Source: an uncultured Lachnospiraceae bacterium
Lineage (GTDB): Bacteria; Bacillota; Clostridia; Lachnospirales; Lachnospiraceae
Reading direction: 5' to 3'
Assembly (NCBI GenBank): GCA_949471785.1
Contig: CASWRE010000020.1
Coordinates: forward strand, 1 to 56,137
Length of the DNA: 56,137 bases
The translations under genes were made by a program, and so were the position numbers. Shown piece by piece: positions 34,130-43,900 of the stretch. Under the pieces are notes generated by a model. That model searched no databases. It was not told the DNA's origin and saw nothing but the letters and a program-made list of their open reading frames with translations. Numbering within the stretch: the stretch's first letter is position 1; each line of letters opens with the position of its first letter.

Positions 34130-35809
34130 CTATTCTCTGTTTAAGTCTTCCTCATCAAAAGCTGTCTCAATGGATGCGCCGGCCGGAACCATAGGAAACA
34201 CCTTATCGTCAGAGTCTATTACACAATCAATGACCACCGTAGTATTCATAGCGATAGCCTTCTCGATGGCGGGTCCGACTTCCTCTTTCTTTGTCACCCG
34301 CATTCCTACGGCTCCCAGGCCTTCGGCAACCTTCACGAAATCCACTTTATCGTTGAGAATTGTGTGAGAATACCTCTGCCCATAGAACAGTGTCTGCCAC
34401 TGGCGCACCATACCCAGCACATGGTTATTGACAATAATCTCCACCAGAGGCAGATCATTCCTGGACGCTGTGGCAATCTCATTCAAATTCATGCGAAAAC
34501 AGCCGTCCCCGGCAATATTGACCACCACTTTATCTGGGCGGCCAAACTTTGCCCCGATAGCGGCCCCCAGGCCATAGCCCATAGTTCCCAAACCGCCGGA
34601 AGTCAGCAACGTATTCGGTTTCGTATATTTATAATACTGAGCCGCCCACATCTGATGCTGGCCCACATCCGTCACCACAATGGCATCGCCCTTTGTCACT
34701 CTGTACAACTCTTCAATGATGTAGGGACCGGTCAGCAAATCCTTATTATAGCGCAGAGGATACTTTTCACAGCAATTCTTCACCCAGTTCACCCATTCCA
34801 CATGGTCCAGCTGTTCCAGCCTGCGATTCAGTTCCCGCAGCACAACCCGCACATCCCCCACCACACTGGCGTCCACAATCACATTCTTGTCGATCTCCGC
34901 CGGGTCCACATCAATCTGCAGAATCTGCGCCTTCTTCGCAAAGGTGGCCGCGTTGCCAATCACCCGGTCACTGAAACGGGCTCCCATAACTATTAAAAGA
35001 TCACATTCCATCACGGCATAATTGGATGCTTTCGTGCCATGCATACCGAGCATACCGGTAAACAATGCATCTGTCTCCGGAAACGCGCCGTGTCCCATCA
35101 GGCTTGTCGTGACCGGCGCATGAATTTTATGAGCAAACTCCGTCACTTCCTCCGCAGCGCCGGACAGAACCGTTCCTCCACCCACAAAAATCATGGGCTT
35201 TTTCGCTGCGGTAATCATATCGAGAGCCTTCTGCATATCGCCGGAAGTAATATGATTCATATCCGGCATAATCTCCTGCGGTTTATGATAAGTATATTCG
35301 GTCACGGCCGCCGTCACATCTTTCGTCACGTCCACAAGTACAGGGCCGGGACGCCCGCTTTTGGCAATTACAAAGGCGCGGCGAATGGCATCGGCCAGTT
35401 TGGTCACGTCCTTGACGATCATGCTGTATTTCGTGACCGGTATGGTCACACCGGCAATATCCACTTCCTGAAAACTGTCCTTTCCCAGCAGCGGCACGCC
35501 CACATTGGCTGTGATAGCCACCACCGGAATAGAATCCATATAGGCTGTGGCGATACCGGTGACCAGATTGGTGGCCCCCGGGCCGGAAGTGGCCATACAC
35601 ACGCCCACCTTTCCCGTTGCCCGGGCATAGCCGTCCGCCGCATGGGCCGCCCCCTGTTCATGAGAGGTCAACACATGACGGATCTCCTCACTGTGCTTAT
35701 ATAATTCGTCATAAACGTTCAGGATCGTACCGCCCGGATACCCGAAAACAGTATCCACACCCTGTTCTTTCAGACATTCTATGATGATCTGTGATCCGTT
35801 TAACTGCAT
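34130..35809 (-). CDS. ilvB: Acetolactate synthase, large (catalytic) subunit
   Basis: A 559-residue ThDP/FAD enzyme. The start at 35809 follows AGGAGGATAAT; the frame runs back to 35842. Motifs: DTVFGYPGGTILNVYD (about 19-34), the catalytic Glu in TSHEQGAAHAADGYAR (about 48), and the ThDP-binding GDGCFRMNLNEIATASRNDLP (about 430, core GDGCF...). It condenses pyruvate (or pyruvate plus 2-oxobutyrate) for valine, leucine and isoleucine. It follows ilvD by 51 bases. No regulatory subunit ilvN is adjacent. Confidence 0.95.
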   Translation of the reverse strand: MQLNGSQIIIECLKEQGVDTVFGYPGGTILNVYDELYKHSEEIRHVLTSHEQGAAHAADGYARATGKVGVCMATSGPGATNLVTGIATAYMDSIPVVAITANVGVPLLGKDSFQEVDIAGVTIPVTKYSMIVKDVTKLADAIRRAFVIAKSGRPGPVLVDVTKDVTAAVTEYTYHKPQEIMPDMNHITSGDMQKALDMITAAKKPMIFVGGGTVLSGAAEEVTEFAHKIHAPVTTSLMGHGAFPETDALFTGMLGMHGTKASNYAVMECDLLIVMGARFSDRVIGNAATFAKKAQILQIDVDPAEIDKNVIVDASVVGDVRVVLRELNRRLEQLDHVEWVNWVKNCCEKYPLRYNKDLLTGPYIIEELYRVTKGDAIVVTDVGQHQMWAAQYYKYTKPNTLLTSGGLGTMGYGLGAAIGAKFGRPDKVVVNIAGDGCFRMNLNEIATASRNDLPLVEIIVNNHVLGMVRQWQTLFYGQRYSHTILNDKVDFVKVAEGLGAVGMRVTKKEEVGPAIEKAIAMNTTVVIDCVIDSDDKVFPMVPAGASIETAFDEEDLNRE

Positions 35810-35860
35810 ATTATCCTCCTGTATATATCCGTTATTTCCCACTGCATCAGGAAAATCATC

Positions 35861-37528
35861 CTACCTGGGCATCTGCAAAATAGCCCCCCTGGCCCCGGAT
35901 GTCACCATCTGAGCGTAACGGGACAGATAGCCCGTGGTTACATTCGGTTCCTTGGGTTCCCATGCGGCGCGGCGCTGCTCCAAAACCTCGTCGCTCACAG
36001 CCACATTCAGTGTTTTCTCAGGAATATTGATTTGTATGATATCGCCCTCTTCAATCAGGGCAACGGGACCTCCCACAGCCGCCTCAGGAGATACATGGCC
36101 GATGGACGCTCCCCGGGACGCGCCGGAGAATCGGCCGTCAGTGATCAGGGCCACCGAGGAACCCAGTCCCATGCCGGCAATAGCAGAAGTGGGATTCAGC
36201 ATCTCACGCATACCCGGACCGCCTTTGGGGCCCTCATAGCGTATGACCACCACATCGCCGGCCATAATCCTGCCGCCTTTGATAGCCGCAATAGCGTCCT
36301 CCTCGCACTCAAATACCCGGGCCGGACCTTCATGAACCAGCATCTCCGGCGCCACCGCCGACTGCTTAACCACGCTTCCGTCTGGGGCAATGTTGCCTTT
36401 CAGGACTGCCAGGCCGCCAGTAGCCGAATAGGGATCTTCCACCGGGCGGATGACCTCGTGATTTTTATTTACGGCGCCGGCAATATTCTCGCCCACCGTC
36501 TTCCCTGTACAGGTCATACAATCAAGATTCAGCAAATTCAGCTTTGTCAGCTCTTTCATAACCGCATATACGCCTCCGGCTTCATTCAGATCCTCCATAT
36601 AAGTGGGGCCGGCCGGGGCCAGATGACACAGATTCGGAGTCTTCTCGCTGACATCATTGGCAAAACCGATCTCGAAATCAAATCCCACCTCATGGGCGAT
36701 AGCCGGCAAATGCAACATACTGTTGGTGGAACAGCCCAGGGCCATATCCACAGTCAGGGCATTCATGATCGCTTCCCTGGTCATGATATCCCTGGGGCGG
36801 ATATTTTTCTTCAACAGTTCCATCACCTGCATACCGGCATGCTTGGCCAGCTTCAAACGATCCGAATAAACTGCCGGAATTGTTCCGTTTCCGGCCAGAC
36901 CCATCCCCAGCACCTCCGTCAGGCAGTTCATACTATTTGCGGTATACATGCCGGAACAAGAACCGCAAGTGGGGCATACTTTGTTTTCAAATTCACAGAC
37001 ATCCTCCTCACTCATGGTCCCTGCGGCATAAGAACCCACAGCCTCAAACATGGAGGACAGACTTCTCTTCTGTCCTTTGACATGACCGGCCAGCATGGGG
37101 CCGCCGGACACAAAGATTGTCGGCACGTTGATGCGGGCCGCCGCCATCAAAAGGCCGGGAACATTTTTGTCACAATTGGGGACCATCACCAGAGCGTCAA
37201 ACTGATGAGCCAACGCCATACATTCTGTGGAATCTGCAATCAGGTCGCGGGTCACCAGGGAATATTTCATCCCCTCATGGCCCATAGCAATTCCGTCACA
37301 GACAGCGATAGCCGGAAATTCTCTCGGCACGCCGCCTGCCATGGCCACGCCCATCTTTACTGCTTCCACAATCTTATCCAGATTCATATGACCCGGCACG
37401 ATTTCATTATATGAGCTGACAATACCCACCAGGGGCTTATCCATTTCTTCTTTCGTAAAACCAAGGGCATTAAACAAAGATCTGTGGGGCGCCTGCTGCA
37501 TCCCCTTCTTTACTGCATCACTTTTCAT
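35861..37528 (-). CDS. ilvD: Dihydroxy-acid dehydratase
   Basis: A 555-residue Fe-S dehydratase of valine/isoleucine synthesis. Cluster Cys lie in NCDKNVPG (about 118-125) and [17 protein letters not shown] (about 190-206); [19 protein letters not shown] (about 466-484) is the conserved C-terminal block. AGGAAGG precedes the ATG. It sits between leuB (135-base gap) and ilvB (51-base gap). Confidence 0.96.
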   Translation of the reverse strand: MKSDAVKKGMQQAPHRSLFNALGFTKEEMDKPLVGIVSSYNEIVPGHMNLDKIVEAVKMGVAMAGGVPREFPAIAVCDGIAMGHEGMKYSLVTRDLIADSTECMALAHQFDALVMVPNCDKNVPGLLMAAARINVPTIFVSGGPMLAGHVKGQKRSLSSMFEAVGSYAAGTMSEEDVCEFENKVCPTCGSCSGMYTANSMNCLTEVLGMGLAGNGTIPAVYSDRLKLAKHAGMQVMELLKKNIRPRDIMTREAIMNALTVDMALGCSTNSMLHLPAIAHEVGFDFEIGFANDVSEKTPNLCHLAPAGPTYMEDLNEAGGVYAVMKELTKLNLLNLDCMTCTGKTVGENIAGAVNKNHEVIRPVEDPYSATGGLAVLKGNIAPDGSVVKQSAVAPEMLVHEGPARVFECEEDAIAAIKGGRIMAGDVVVIRYEGPKGGPGMREMLNPTSAIAGMGLGSSVALITDGRFSGASRGASIGHVSPEAAVGGPVALIEEGDIIQINIPEKTLNVAVSDEVLEQRRAAWEPKEPNVTTGYLSRYAQMVTSGARGAILQMPR

Positions 37529-37663
37529 AGTTTAACCTTCCTGCTATTTATTTTTTCGAAACACTTGTATGGTGAACGACATAAATGATTATTTTTGCCG
37601 TTCGCCTGCGCCGATTTTGGCTGCGAAAAACGCGGCAGACAGCATTTCCTTCCGCCGGAGCAT

Positions 37664-38746
37664 TCAAATAGCCGCCGCAATCACATCGCCCATTCCAGAG
37701 GTAGATACGCGGGTACATCCTACCGAGAAAATATCCCCCGTGCGATAGCCATCTTTCAGAGCCTTTTCCACAGCTTTTTCCACGGCATCGGCTTCCACGT
37801 CCAAATCCAGAGAATAGCGCAACAGCATGGCCGCAGATAAAATCGTAGCTATGGGATTGGCCACATTCTGTCCTGCGATATCCGGTGCGGAACCGCCGCT
37901 GGGCTCATAAAGGCCAAATTTTGTCTCGTTTAAGCTGGCGGAAGATAGCATACCGATAGAGCCCGTCACCATACTGGCCTCGTCAGAGAGAATATCGCCG
38001 AACATATTTTCGGTCAGAATCACGTCGAACTGCCGGGGATTTTTTACGAGCTGCATGGCGCAATTATCCACCAGCATATGCTCCAGCTCCACCTCGGGAT
38101 ATTCCGCGGCCACTTCGGCAACCACTTTGCGCCAGAGCCGGGAAGAGTCCAGCACATTAGCCTTGTCCACGCTGGTTACTTTTTTCCGCCGTTTCATGGC
38201 TATGTCAAATCCTCGCCGGGCAATACGGCGGATCTCGCTCTCATTGTAGGTCAAGGTGTCGGTAGCCGTAATCAGACCGTCCACTTCCTCTGTTTTCCTG
38301 GCCCCAAAATACAGGCCGCCGGTCAGTTCCCGCATAATCATCATGTCGAATCCGTCCCCAATGATCTCATCCCGCAGGGGACAGGCGCTCCGCAGCTCAT
38401 CGTAGAGATAAGCCGGCCGCAGATTGGCAAATAGATGCAAAGCTTTGCGCAATTTCAAAAGTCCCGCTTCCGGCCTCTTATCCGGTTCCAGCCTGTACCA
38501 GGGCGATGTGGCCGCGTTGCCGCCGATGGAACCCATCAGCACCGCATCGCTGGCTTTGGCTTTCTCGATTGTCTCTTCTGTCAACGGTACACCGTGCACA
38601 TCGATAGACGCTCCGCCCATCAGCAATTCCGTATACTGAAAAGTATGCCCAAATTTCTCGCATACTTTATCCAAAACTTTTCTGGCCTCCCGGACAATCT
38701 CCGGCCCGATGCCATCGCCGGGAATCAGCGCTATCTTACATTCCAT
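37664..38746 (-). CDS. leuB: 3-isopropylmalate dehydrogenase
   Basis: A 360-residue enzyme oxidising 3-isopropylmalate in leucine synthesis. IALIPGDGIGPEIV opens the protein; ELTGGLYFG (about 130), the catalytic VDKANVLDSSRLWR (about 182) and GGSAPDIAGQNVANPIATILSAAMLLR (about 276-302, core GSAPDIAGQ) follow. The start at 38746 has GGAAG nine bases upstream; the frame continues to 38827 through the leader. leuA, leuC and leuD are not in the window. The leader contains the 27-bp repeat at 38776. Confidence 0.95.
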   Translation of the reverse strand: MECKIALIPGDGIGPEIVREARKVLDKVCEKFGHTFQYTELLMGGASIDVHGVPLTEETIEKAKASDAVLMGSIGGNAATSPWYRLEPDKRPEAGLLKLRKALHLFANLRPAYLYDELRSACPLRDEIIGDGFDMMIMRELTGGLYFGARKTEEVDGLITATDTLTYNESEIRRIARRGFDIAMKRRKKVTSVDKANVLDSSRLWRKVVAEVAAEYPEVELEHMLVDNCAMQLVKNPRQFDVILTENMFGDILSDEASMVTGSIGMLSSASLNETKFGLYEPSGGSAPDIAGQNVANPIATILSAAMLLRYSLDLDVEADAVEKAVEKALKDGYRTGDIFSVGCTRVSTSGMGDVIAAAI

Positions 38747-38767
38747 CCTTTTATCTTCCTTTCTCAT

Positions 38768-38810
38768 GACTATTGGTAACTGTTCAGTACCTTCACAGTT
38801 ACGACTATTG
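38768..38810. repeat. 27-bp palindromic mini-element with perfect 8-bp flanking duplication
   Basis: GTAACTGT...ACAGTTAC (38776-38802) has 8-bp inverted ends around an asymmetric core. It is flanked directly by GACTATTG on both sides (38768-38775 and 38803-38810). The 27-bp sequence recurs exactly, in inverse orientation, at 45257-45283. It lies in the untranslated leader of leuB, between promoter and ribosome binding site. Confidence 0.8.
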
Positions 38811-38815
38811 TTTCT

Positions 38816-38844
38816 ATAATAATGCATCCCGATATAAATTTCAA
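38816..38844 (-). promoter_or_regulatory. leuB: Promoter of leuB-ilvD-ilvB
   Basis: TTGAAA (38839-38844), 17-base spacer, TATTAT (38816-38821). Transcription would start near 38809, at the edge of the mini-element's flanking repeat. Confidence 0.7.
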
Positions 38845-38884
38845 CATGGAATCCGGCCGTTTCCCTGAATCAAAGTAAACGTAG

Positions 38885-39029
38885 GTTACTTTTCATGGGT
38901 CAGGAATGCGCATTTACTGCGCATTCCGTGAGAACATGATTCAGGAGTGAGGGGCGGCTTTTGCGTAGCAAAACCTGGAATGTCGCCCCGAATCGTTACT
39001 TTGAGCGGCCCCAGGCCGTGAAAAGTAAC
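38885..39029. repeat. Dispersed palindromic element, copy B (145 bp)
   Basis: Perfect 11-bp inverted ends GTTACTTTTCA / TGAAAAGTAAC. Contains a perfect 10-bp hairpin GGAATGCGCA/TGCGCATTCC, a GGGGCGGC/GTCGCCCC stem capped by TTTTGC/GCAAAA, and the 3' hairpin. Only about eight substitutions separate it from copy A at 33893-34061. Flanks AAACGTAG and AAACAGAC match at 5 of 8. It lies between the yajC terminator and the leuB promoter, in the same orientation as copy A. Confidence 0.8.
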
Positions 39030-39053
39030 AAACAGACCGGCTGAACGATTACA

Positions 39054-39097
39054 CAAAACTGCCGCAAAACAGACGACTGGCATCTGCTCTGCGGCAA
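39054..39097 (-). terminator. Terminator after yajC
   Basis: TTGCCGCA...TGCGGCA stem with inner AGCAGA...TCTGTT pairing and a GTTTTGTG tail on the minus strand, nine bases past the yajC stop. Confidence 0.7.
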
Positions 39098-39105
39098 TCT
39101 TCTCT

Positions 39106-39414
39106 TTACTCTGTCTCTCCCGGCTTCTCCACCTGGGAAATAGCGGCCTTTTTCATCGGAATCCGGCAGTTCTTATTATTGCCGAACTCCACAATCACAT
39201 CCTCATCCGTGATATCGATCACAATACCGTAAAACCCTCCTGTCGTCACCACGGCGTCGCCCACCTCCATGGCGCCCAGCATAGCAGTCAACCGCTTCTG
39301 CTCTTTTTTCTGGGGACGAATCATCAAAAAATACATAATGGCAAACATAATCACAATCCATACAAGCATCATGATCGTGCTGCCGCCTGCTGCTGCCTCA
39401 CTTGCTACAATCAT
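39106..39414 (-). CDS. yajC: Preprotein translocase accessory subunit YajC
   Basis: A 102-residue single-span membrane protein: a hydrophobic segment (about 13-33; MLVWIVIMFAIMYFLMI), the family motif RPQKKEQKRLTAMLGAMEVGDAVVTTGGFYGIV, and a soluble C-terminus. It assists SecDF. The tgt-yajC order is the classical one; secDF is not downstream here. The gap to tgt is 157 bases, with no obvious terminator. Confidence 0.94.
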   Translation of the reverse strand: MIVASEAAAGGSTIMMLVWIVIMFAIMYFLMIRPQKKEQKRLTAMLGAMEVGDAVVTTGGFYGIVIDITDEDVIVEFGNNKNCRIPMKKAAISQVEKPGETE

Positions 39415-39571
39415 CTTATTCCTCCTGATCTGTGCTGCCGCTTTTGCGCCGATACACGATTTCTATTGCGCCGCGGCTATAGTCGTTAAAAGGTATCATA
39501 CCAGACTTACGCCTCAGGGGCAATTATTTTTTTCCATAATAATTACGTTTTTTCATTTACGCGCCCGGGAC

Positions 39572-40714
39572 TCACATTCTCTTTCCGTCGTTCTCCAGGA
39601 ATCCGTCCAGCTTTTGTCTCTTATAGCCGGCATACTGCCCTCGCTCAATGGCCTCCCGGATCTCCGCCATCATCGTATTATAAAAATAAAGGTTATGGAG
39701 CACGCAAAGCCGCATCCCCAGCATCTCCCTGGCTTTCAGAAGATGGCGGATATAAGCCCGGCTGTAATGTCTGCATGCCGGACAGCCGCATCCCTCCTCG
39801 ATGGGCGCCTCATCCAGCTCATATTTCGCATTAAACAGATTCAGCTTGCCTCTGTTCGTATAGACATGGCCGTGGCGTCCGTTCCGACTCGGATACACAC
39901 AGTCAAAAAAATCCACTCCCCGGTCCACGGCTTCCAGAATATTGGCCGGCGTCCCCACGCCCATCAGATAGGTAGGCTTCTCTTTCGGCAGATAAGGCAC
40001 CGTTTCATCCAATATACGATACATCTCTTCATGGCTCTCCCCCACCGCCAGGCCGCCCACCGCGTAACCGTCCAGCTCCATCTCACTGATCGCGCGGGCA
40101 TGGTCGATGCGGATATCCTCATAAACTGCCCCCTGATTAATACCAAACAGAAGCTGCTGACGGTTGATCGTATCCTCCCGGCTGTTCAATTCCCTCATTT
40201 TTTCTCTGCACCGGGCCAGCCAACGGGTCGTGCGGTCGACAGAACGCTGCACATACTCCCGATCAGCCACGCTGGAAGGGCATTCGTCAAAGGCCATGGC
40301 AATCGTAGAACCCAGGTTGGACTGGATCTGCATACTCTCCTCAGGCCCCATGAAAATCTTCCTGCCATCCACATGGCTGTTAAAATATACGCCTTCTTCT
40401 TTTATTTTTCGCAGCCCCGCCAGAGAAAATACCTGAAAGCCTCCGGAATCCGTCAGAACAGGCCTGTCCCAGTTCATGAATTTATGGATTCCTCCCAGCT
40501 TTTTAATCACCCCGTCCCCGGGACGCACATGGAGATGGTACGTGTTGGACAGCTCTATCTGGGTACCGATCTCATAAAGATCTGTGGTTGCCACCGCCCC
40601 CTTGATAGCCGCCGCCGTACCCACATTCATAAATACCGGCGTCTGGATCGTACCGTGTACTGTCTCCATGACGGCCCGCTTGGCCTTTCCGTCATATTTG
40701 ATTACTTTATACAT
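39572..40714 (-). CDS. tgt: tRNA-guanine transglycosylase
   Basis: A 380-residue enzyme inserting preQ1 at tRNA position 34. Catalytic Asp in LTDSGGFQVFSL (about 86-97), YLMGVGTP (about 254), DCVYPSRNGRHGHVYT (about 274-289) and the zinc site CGCPACRHYSRAYIRHL (about 314-330) are visible. ATG at 40714 is preferred; a GTG at 40726 is in frame. It is divergent from the activase fusion and upstream of yajC. Confidence 0.95.
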   Translation of the reverse strand: MYKVIKYDGKAKRAVMETVHGTIQTPVFMNVGTAAAIKGAVATTDLYEIGTQIELSNTYHLHVRPGDGVIKKLGGIHKFMNWDRPVLTDSGGFQVFSLAGLRKIKEEGVYFNSHVDGRKIFMGPEESMQIQSNLGSTIAMAFDECPSSVADREYVQRSVDRTTRWLARCREKMRELNSREDTINRQQLLFGINQGAVYEDIRIDHARAISEMELDGYAVGGLAVGESHEEMYRILDETVPYLPKEKPTYLMGVGTPANILEAVDRGVDFFDCVYPSRNGRHGHVYTNRGKLNLFNAKYELDEAPIEEGCGCPACRHYSRAYIRHLLKAREMLGMRLCVLHNLYFYNTMMAEIREAIERGQYAGYKRQKLDGFLENDGKRM

Positions 40715-40773
40715 ATTTCTCACCACATCTTTCCGCCTGTCGGCAGAACTTTCCGCTCAAACATACTTTTTCC

Positions 40774-40802
40774 AGTATAGCGGTCCTTCCTGCTTTTTTC
40801 AA
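40774..40802 (-). promoter_or_regulatory. tgt: Promoter of tgt-yajC
   Basis: TTGAAA (40797-40802), 17-base spacer, TATACT (40774-40779). Confidence 0.75.
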
Positions 40803-40845
40803 CGAATTTTTATCATCTTTTTCTAAATTGCCTATATTTTCTGCA

Positions 40846-40874
40846 TTGCCATCGTTAAAATTATGTCGTATAAT
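40846..40874 (+). promoter_or_regulatory. Promoter of the activase fusion gene
   Basis: TTGCCA (40846-40851), 17-base spacer, TATAAT (40869-40874). The leader of about 120 bases holds two GC-rich hairpins: GGTTGCC...GGCAACC (about 40889-40923) and GGGG...CGCG...CGCGCCCC (about 40926-40958). Confidence 0.75.
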
Positions 40875-40999
40875 GACTACGTTTTCCGGTTGCCGCAGGC
40901 TCCCGGACACAACCGGGCAACCCAGGGGAACGCGCACCTTATTTTGGACGCGCCCCGCCCTATATACAAAGGAGGATGCAGATTTTTTCTGCTTATCTT

Positions 41000-43900
41000 A
41001 TGTCAAATACAACTACTACATATGCATTGGGAATCGATATCGGTTCCACAACGGTAAAAATAGCTATTTTGGACAAAGAGCATACGCTGCTCTTCGCTGA
41101 TTATGAACGTCACTTTGCCAACATCCAGGAGACCCTGGCCCGTCTGCTGGGAAAAGCCAAAGACCGTCTGGGCGAATGCAGCCTGCACCCGGTCATCACC
41201 GGCTCCGGCGGTCTGACCCTGGCACGGCATCTGGAGGTTCCCTTCGTCCAGGAAGTGATCGCCGTCTCCGGCGCCCTGCAGGAGCTGGCGCCGAAAACCG
41301 ACGTGGCCATTGAGCTGGGCGGCGAGGACGCCAAGATCATCTATTTCGAAGGCGGCAACGTGGAGCAGCGCATGAACGGCATCTGCGCCGGGGGCACCGG
41401 ATCTTTTATCGACCAGATGGCCTCCCTTCTGCAGACAGACGCCCTTGGTCTGAACGAATACGCCAAGGGGTATCAGGCCCTGTATCCGATTGCCGCCCGC
41501 TGCGGCGTATTTGCCAAATCAGATATCCAGCCCCTGATCAACGACGGAGCCACCAAGGAGGATCTGGCCGCCTCCATCTTCCAGGCCGTAGTCAACCAGA
41601 CGATCAGCGGACTGGCCTGTGGTAAACCGATTCGTGGACACATTGCTTTCCTGGGAGGACCGTTGCATTTCCTTTCGGAACTGAAACAGGCCTTCATCCG
41701 CACGCTGCGCCTCGACGACGAGCACACGATTGCTCCGGGACATTCGCACCTGTTCGCAGCCATCGGCTCGGCTATGAACTGCCGGCAGGACGTAACGGTA
41801 TCCTTAGAGGCCATGAAAGAACAGCTTGGCTCCACTGTCAAGCTGGAATTCGAGGTAGCCCGCATGGAGCCGCTGTTTACTGACCGTAAAGAATACGATA
41901 TTTTCCGCAAACGGCAGGATCAATATACCGTAAAGACAGGCAGTCTGGCCGACTATTCCGGCAACTGCTATCTGGGTATTGACGCCGGCTCCACCACCAC
42001 AAAGACGGCTCTGATCGGCGAAGACGGGACACTGCTCTATTCCTTCTACAGTAATAACAGCGGCAGCCCACTGGCCACCACGATCCGATCGATCCAGGAA
42101 ATCTACAGCCTGCTTCCCGAAGACGCTCAGATCGTCCACGCCTGTTCGACAGGTTACGGGGAAGCCCTTATAAAGGCCGCCCTCCTTCTCGATGAAGGCG
42201 AGGTGGAGACCGTATCCCACTACTATGCCGCCGCATTCTTCCAGCCCGATGTGGACTGTATCCTGGATATCGGCGGCCAGGACATGAAATGTATTAAAAT
42301 CAAGAATCATACCGTGGACAGTGTGCTGCTCAACGAAGCCTGTTCCTCGGGCTGCGGTTCTTTCATAGAGACCTTCGCCAAATCTTTGAATTACAGCGTT
42401 CAGGATTTCGCCAAAGAGGCTCTCTTTGCCGATCATCCCATTGATCTGGGCACCCGCTGCACGGTATTCATGAATTCCAAAGTAAAGCAGGCCCAGAAGG
42501 AGGGCGCTTCCGTGGCCGATATCTCGGCAGGCCTGGCCTACTCCGTCATCAAAAACGCGCTCTACAAAGTAATTAAAGTCTCTGACGCCTCGGAGCTGGG
42601 CAGCCATATCGTGGTACAAGGGGGGACATTCTATAATGACGCCGTGCTCCGGAGCTTTGAACGCATCGCGGACTGTGAAGTCATCCGTCCCGATATAGCC
42701 GGTATCATGGGGGCTTTCGGCGCGGCTCTGATAGCGAAAGAGCGGTTTGACCCCTGCAAAGGGACTACCATGCTTTCCATTGAGGATATCAATGCGTTAG
42801 AATACTCCACCACCATGACCCACTGCCGCGGCTGTACCAACCAGTGCCGCCTGACGATCAACCATTTCAGCGGCGGACGCAAATACATCAGCGGCAACCG
42901 CTGTGAGCGGGGTCTGGGAAAACAGAAAAACAAAGACCATATCCCCAATTTATTCGAGTATAAGTATAAGAAACTTTTCGACTACGAGCCGCTTCCGGAA
43001 GAGGAGGCTCCCCGGGGCGTCGTAGGCATCCCCCGGGTATTAAATATGTTTGAGAATTACCCGTTCTGGTTTACCTTTTTCACCAAATTGGGCTACCGGG
43101 TCATTCTCTCACCGGATTCCACCCACAAACTTTATGAGATGGGTATTGAGTCCATCCCCAGTGAGTCCGAATGTTATCCGGCTAAACTGGCCCACGGCCA
43201 TGTGACCTGGCTGATCCGGCAGGGAATCAAGTTTATCTTCTATCCCTGCGTGCCTTACGAGAGAAACGAGTTTTCGGATTCGGTGAACCACTATAACTGC
43301 CCGATCGTTACCTCCTACGCGGAAAATATCAAGAACAATGTGGAGGAGCTGCGGGATGAGAGCATCCGCTTTAAAAACCCGTTTTTCGCATTCAGCGACG
43401 AACAGGTGCTGGCCGACGGCCTGGTGGCCGCTTTCCCGGAGTTTTCTGAAGAAGAGGTGCGGAGCGCCGCCCACGACGGCTGGGAAGAACTGACCGCCAT
43501 GCGGGAAGACATACGCAGAAAAGGCGAGGAAACGCTACTCTGGATGAAGAAAAATAACCGTAGCGGTATTGTTCTGGCCGGACGTCCCTACCATATCGAT
43601 CCGGAGATCCATCACGGTATCCCGGACATGGTGAACAGCTATGGTCTGGCTGTTCTGACTGAGGACGCCGTGTCCCATCTGGCCCCCATTGAACGGCCCA
43701 TCCGGGTTAACGACCAATGGATGTACCATACCCGGCTGTATGCCGCCGCCAACTTCGTCAAGTCCCGGGACGATCTGGAACTGATCCAGCTCAACTCCTT
43801 TGGCTGCGGCCTGGACGCCGTGACCACCGACGAAGTATATGAGATTTTGTCACGCAGCGGAAAAATCTATACCTGCCTGAAAATTGATGAGGTCAACAAT

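Noticed and set aside
40976-40999. ATG 40976 as start of the activase fusion
   Set aside because: It is immediately adjacent to the Shine-Dalgarno with no spacing, and the extra eight residues are not part of the ATPase fold.
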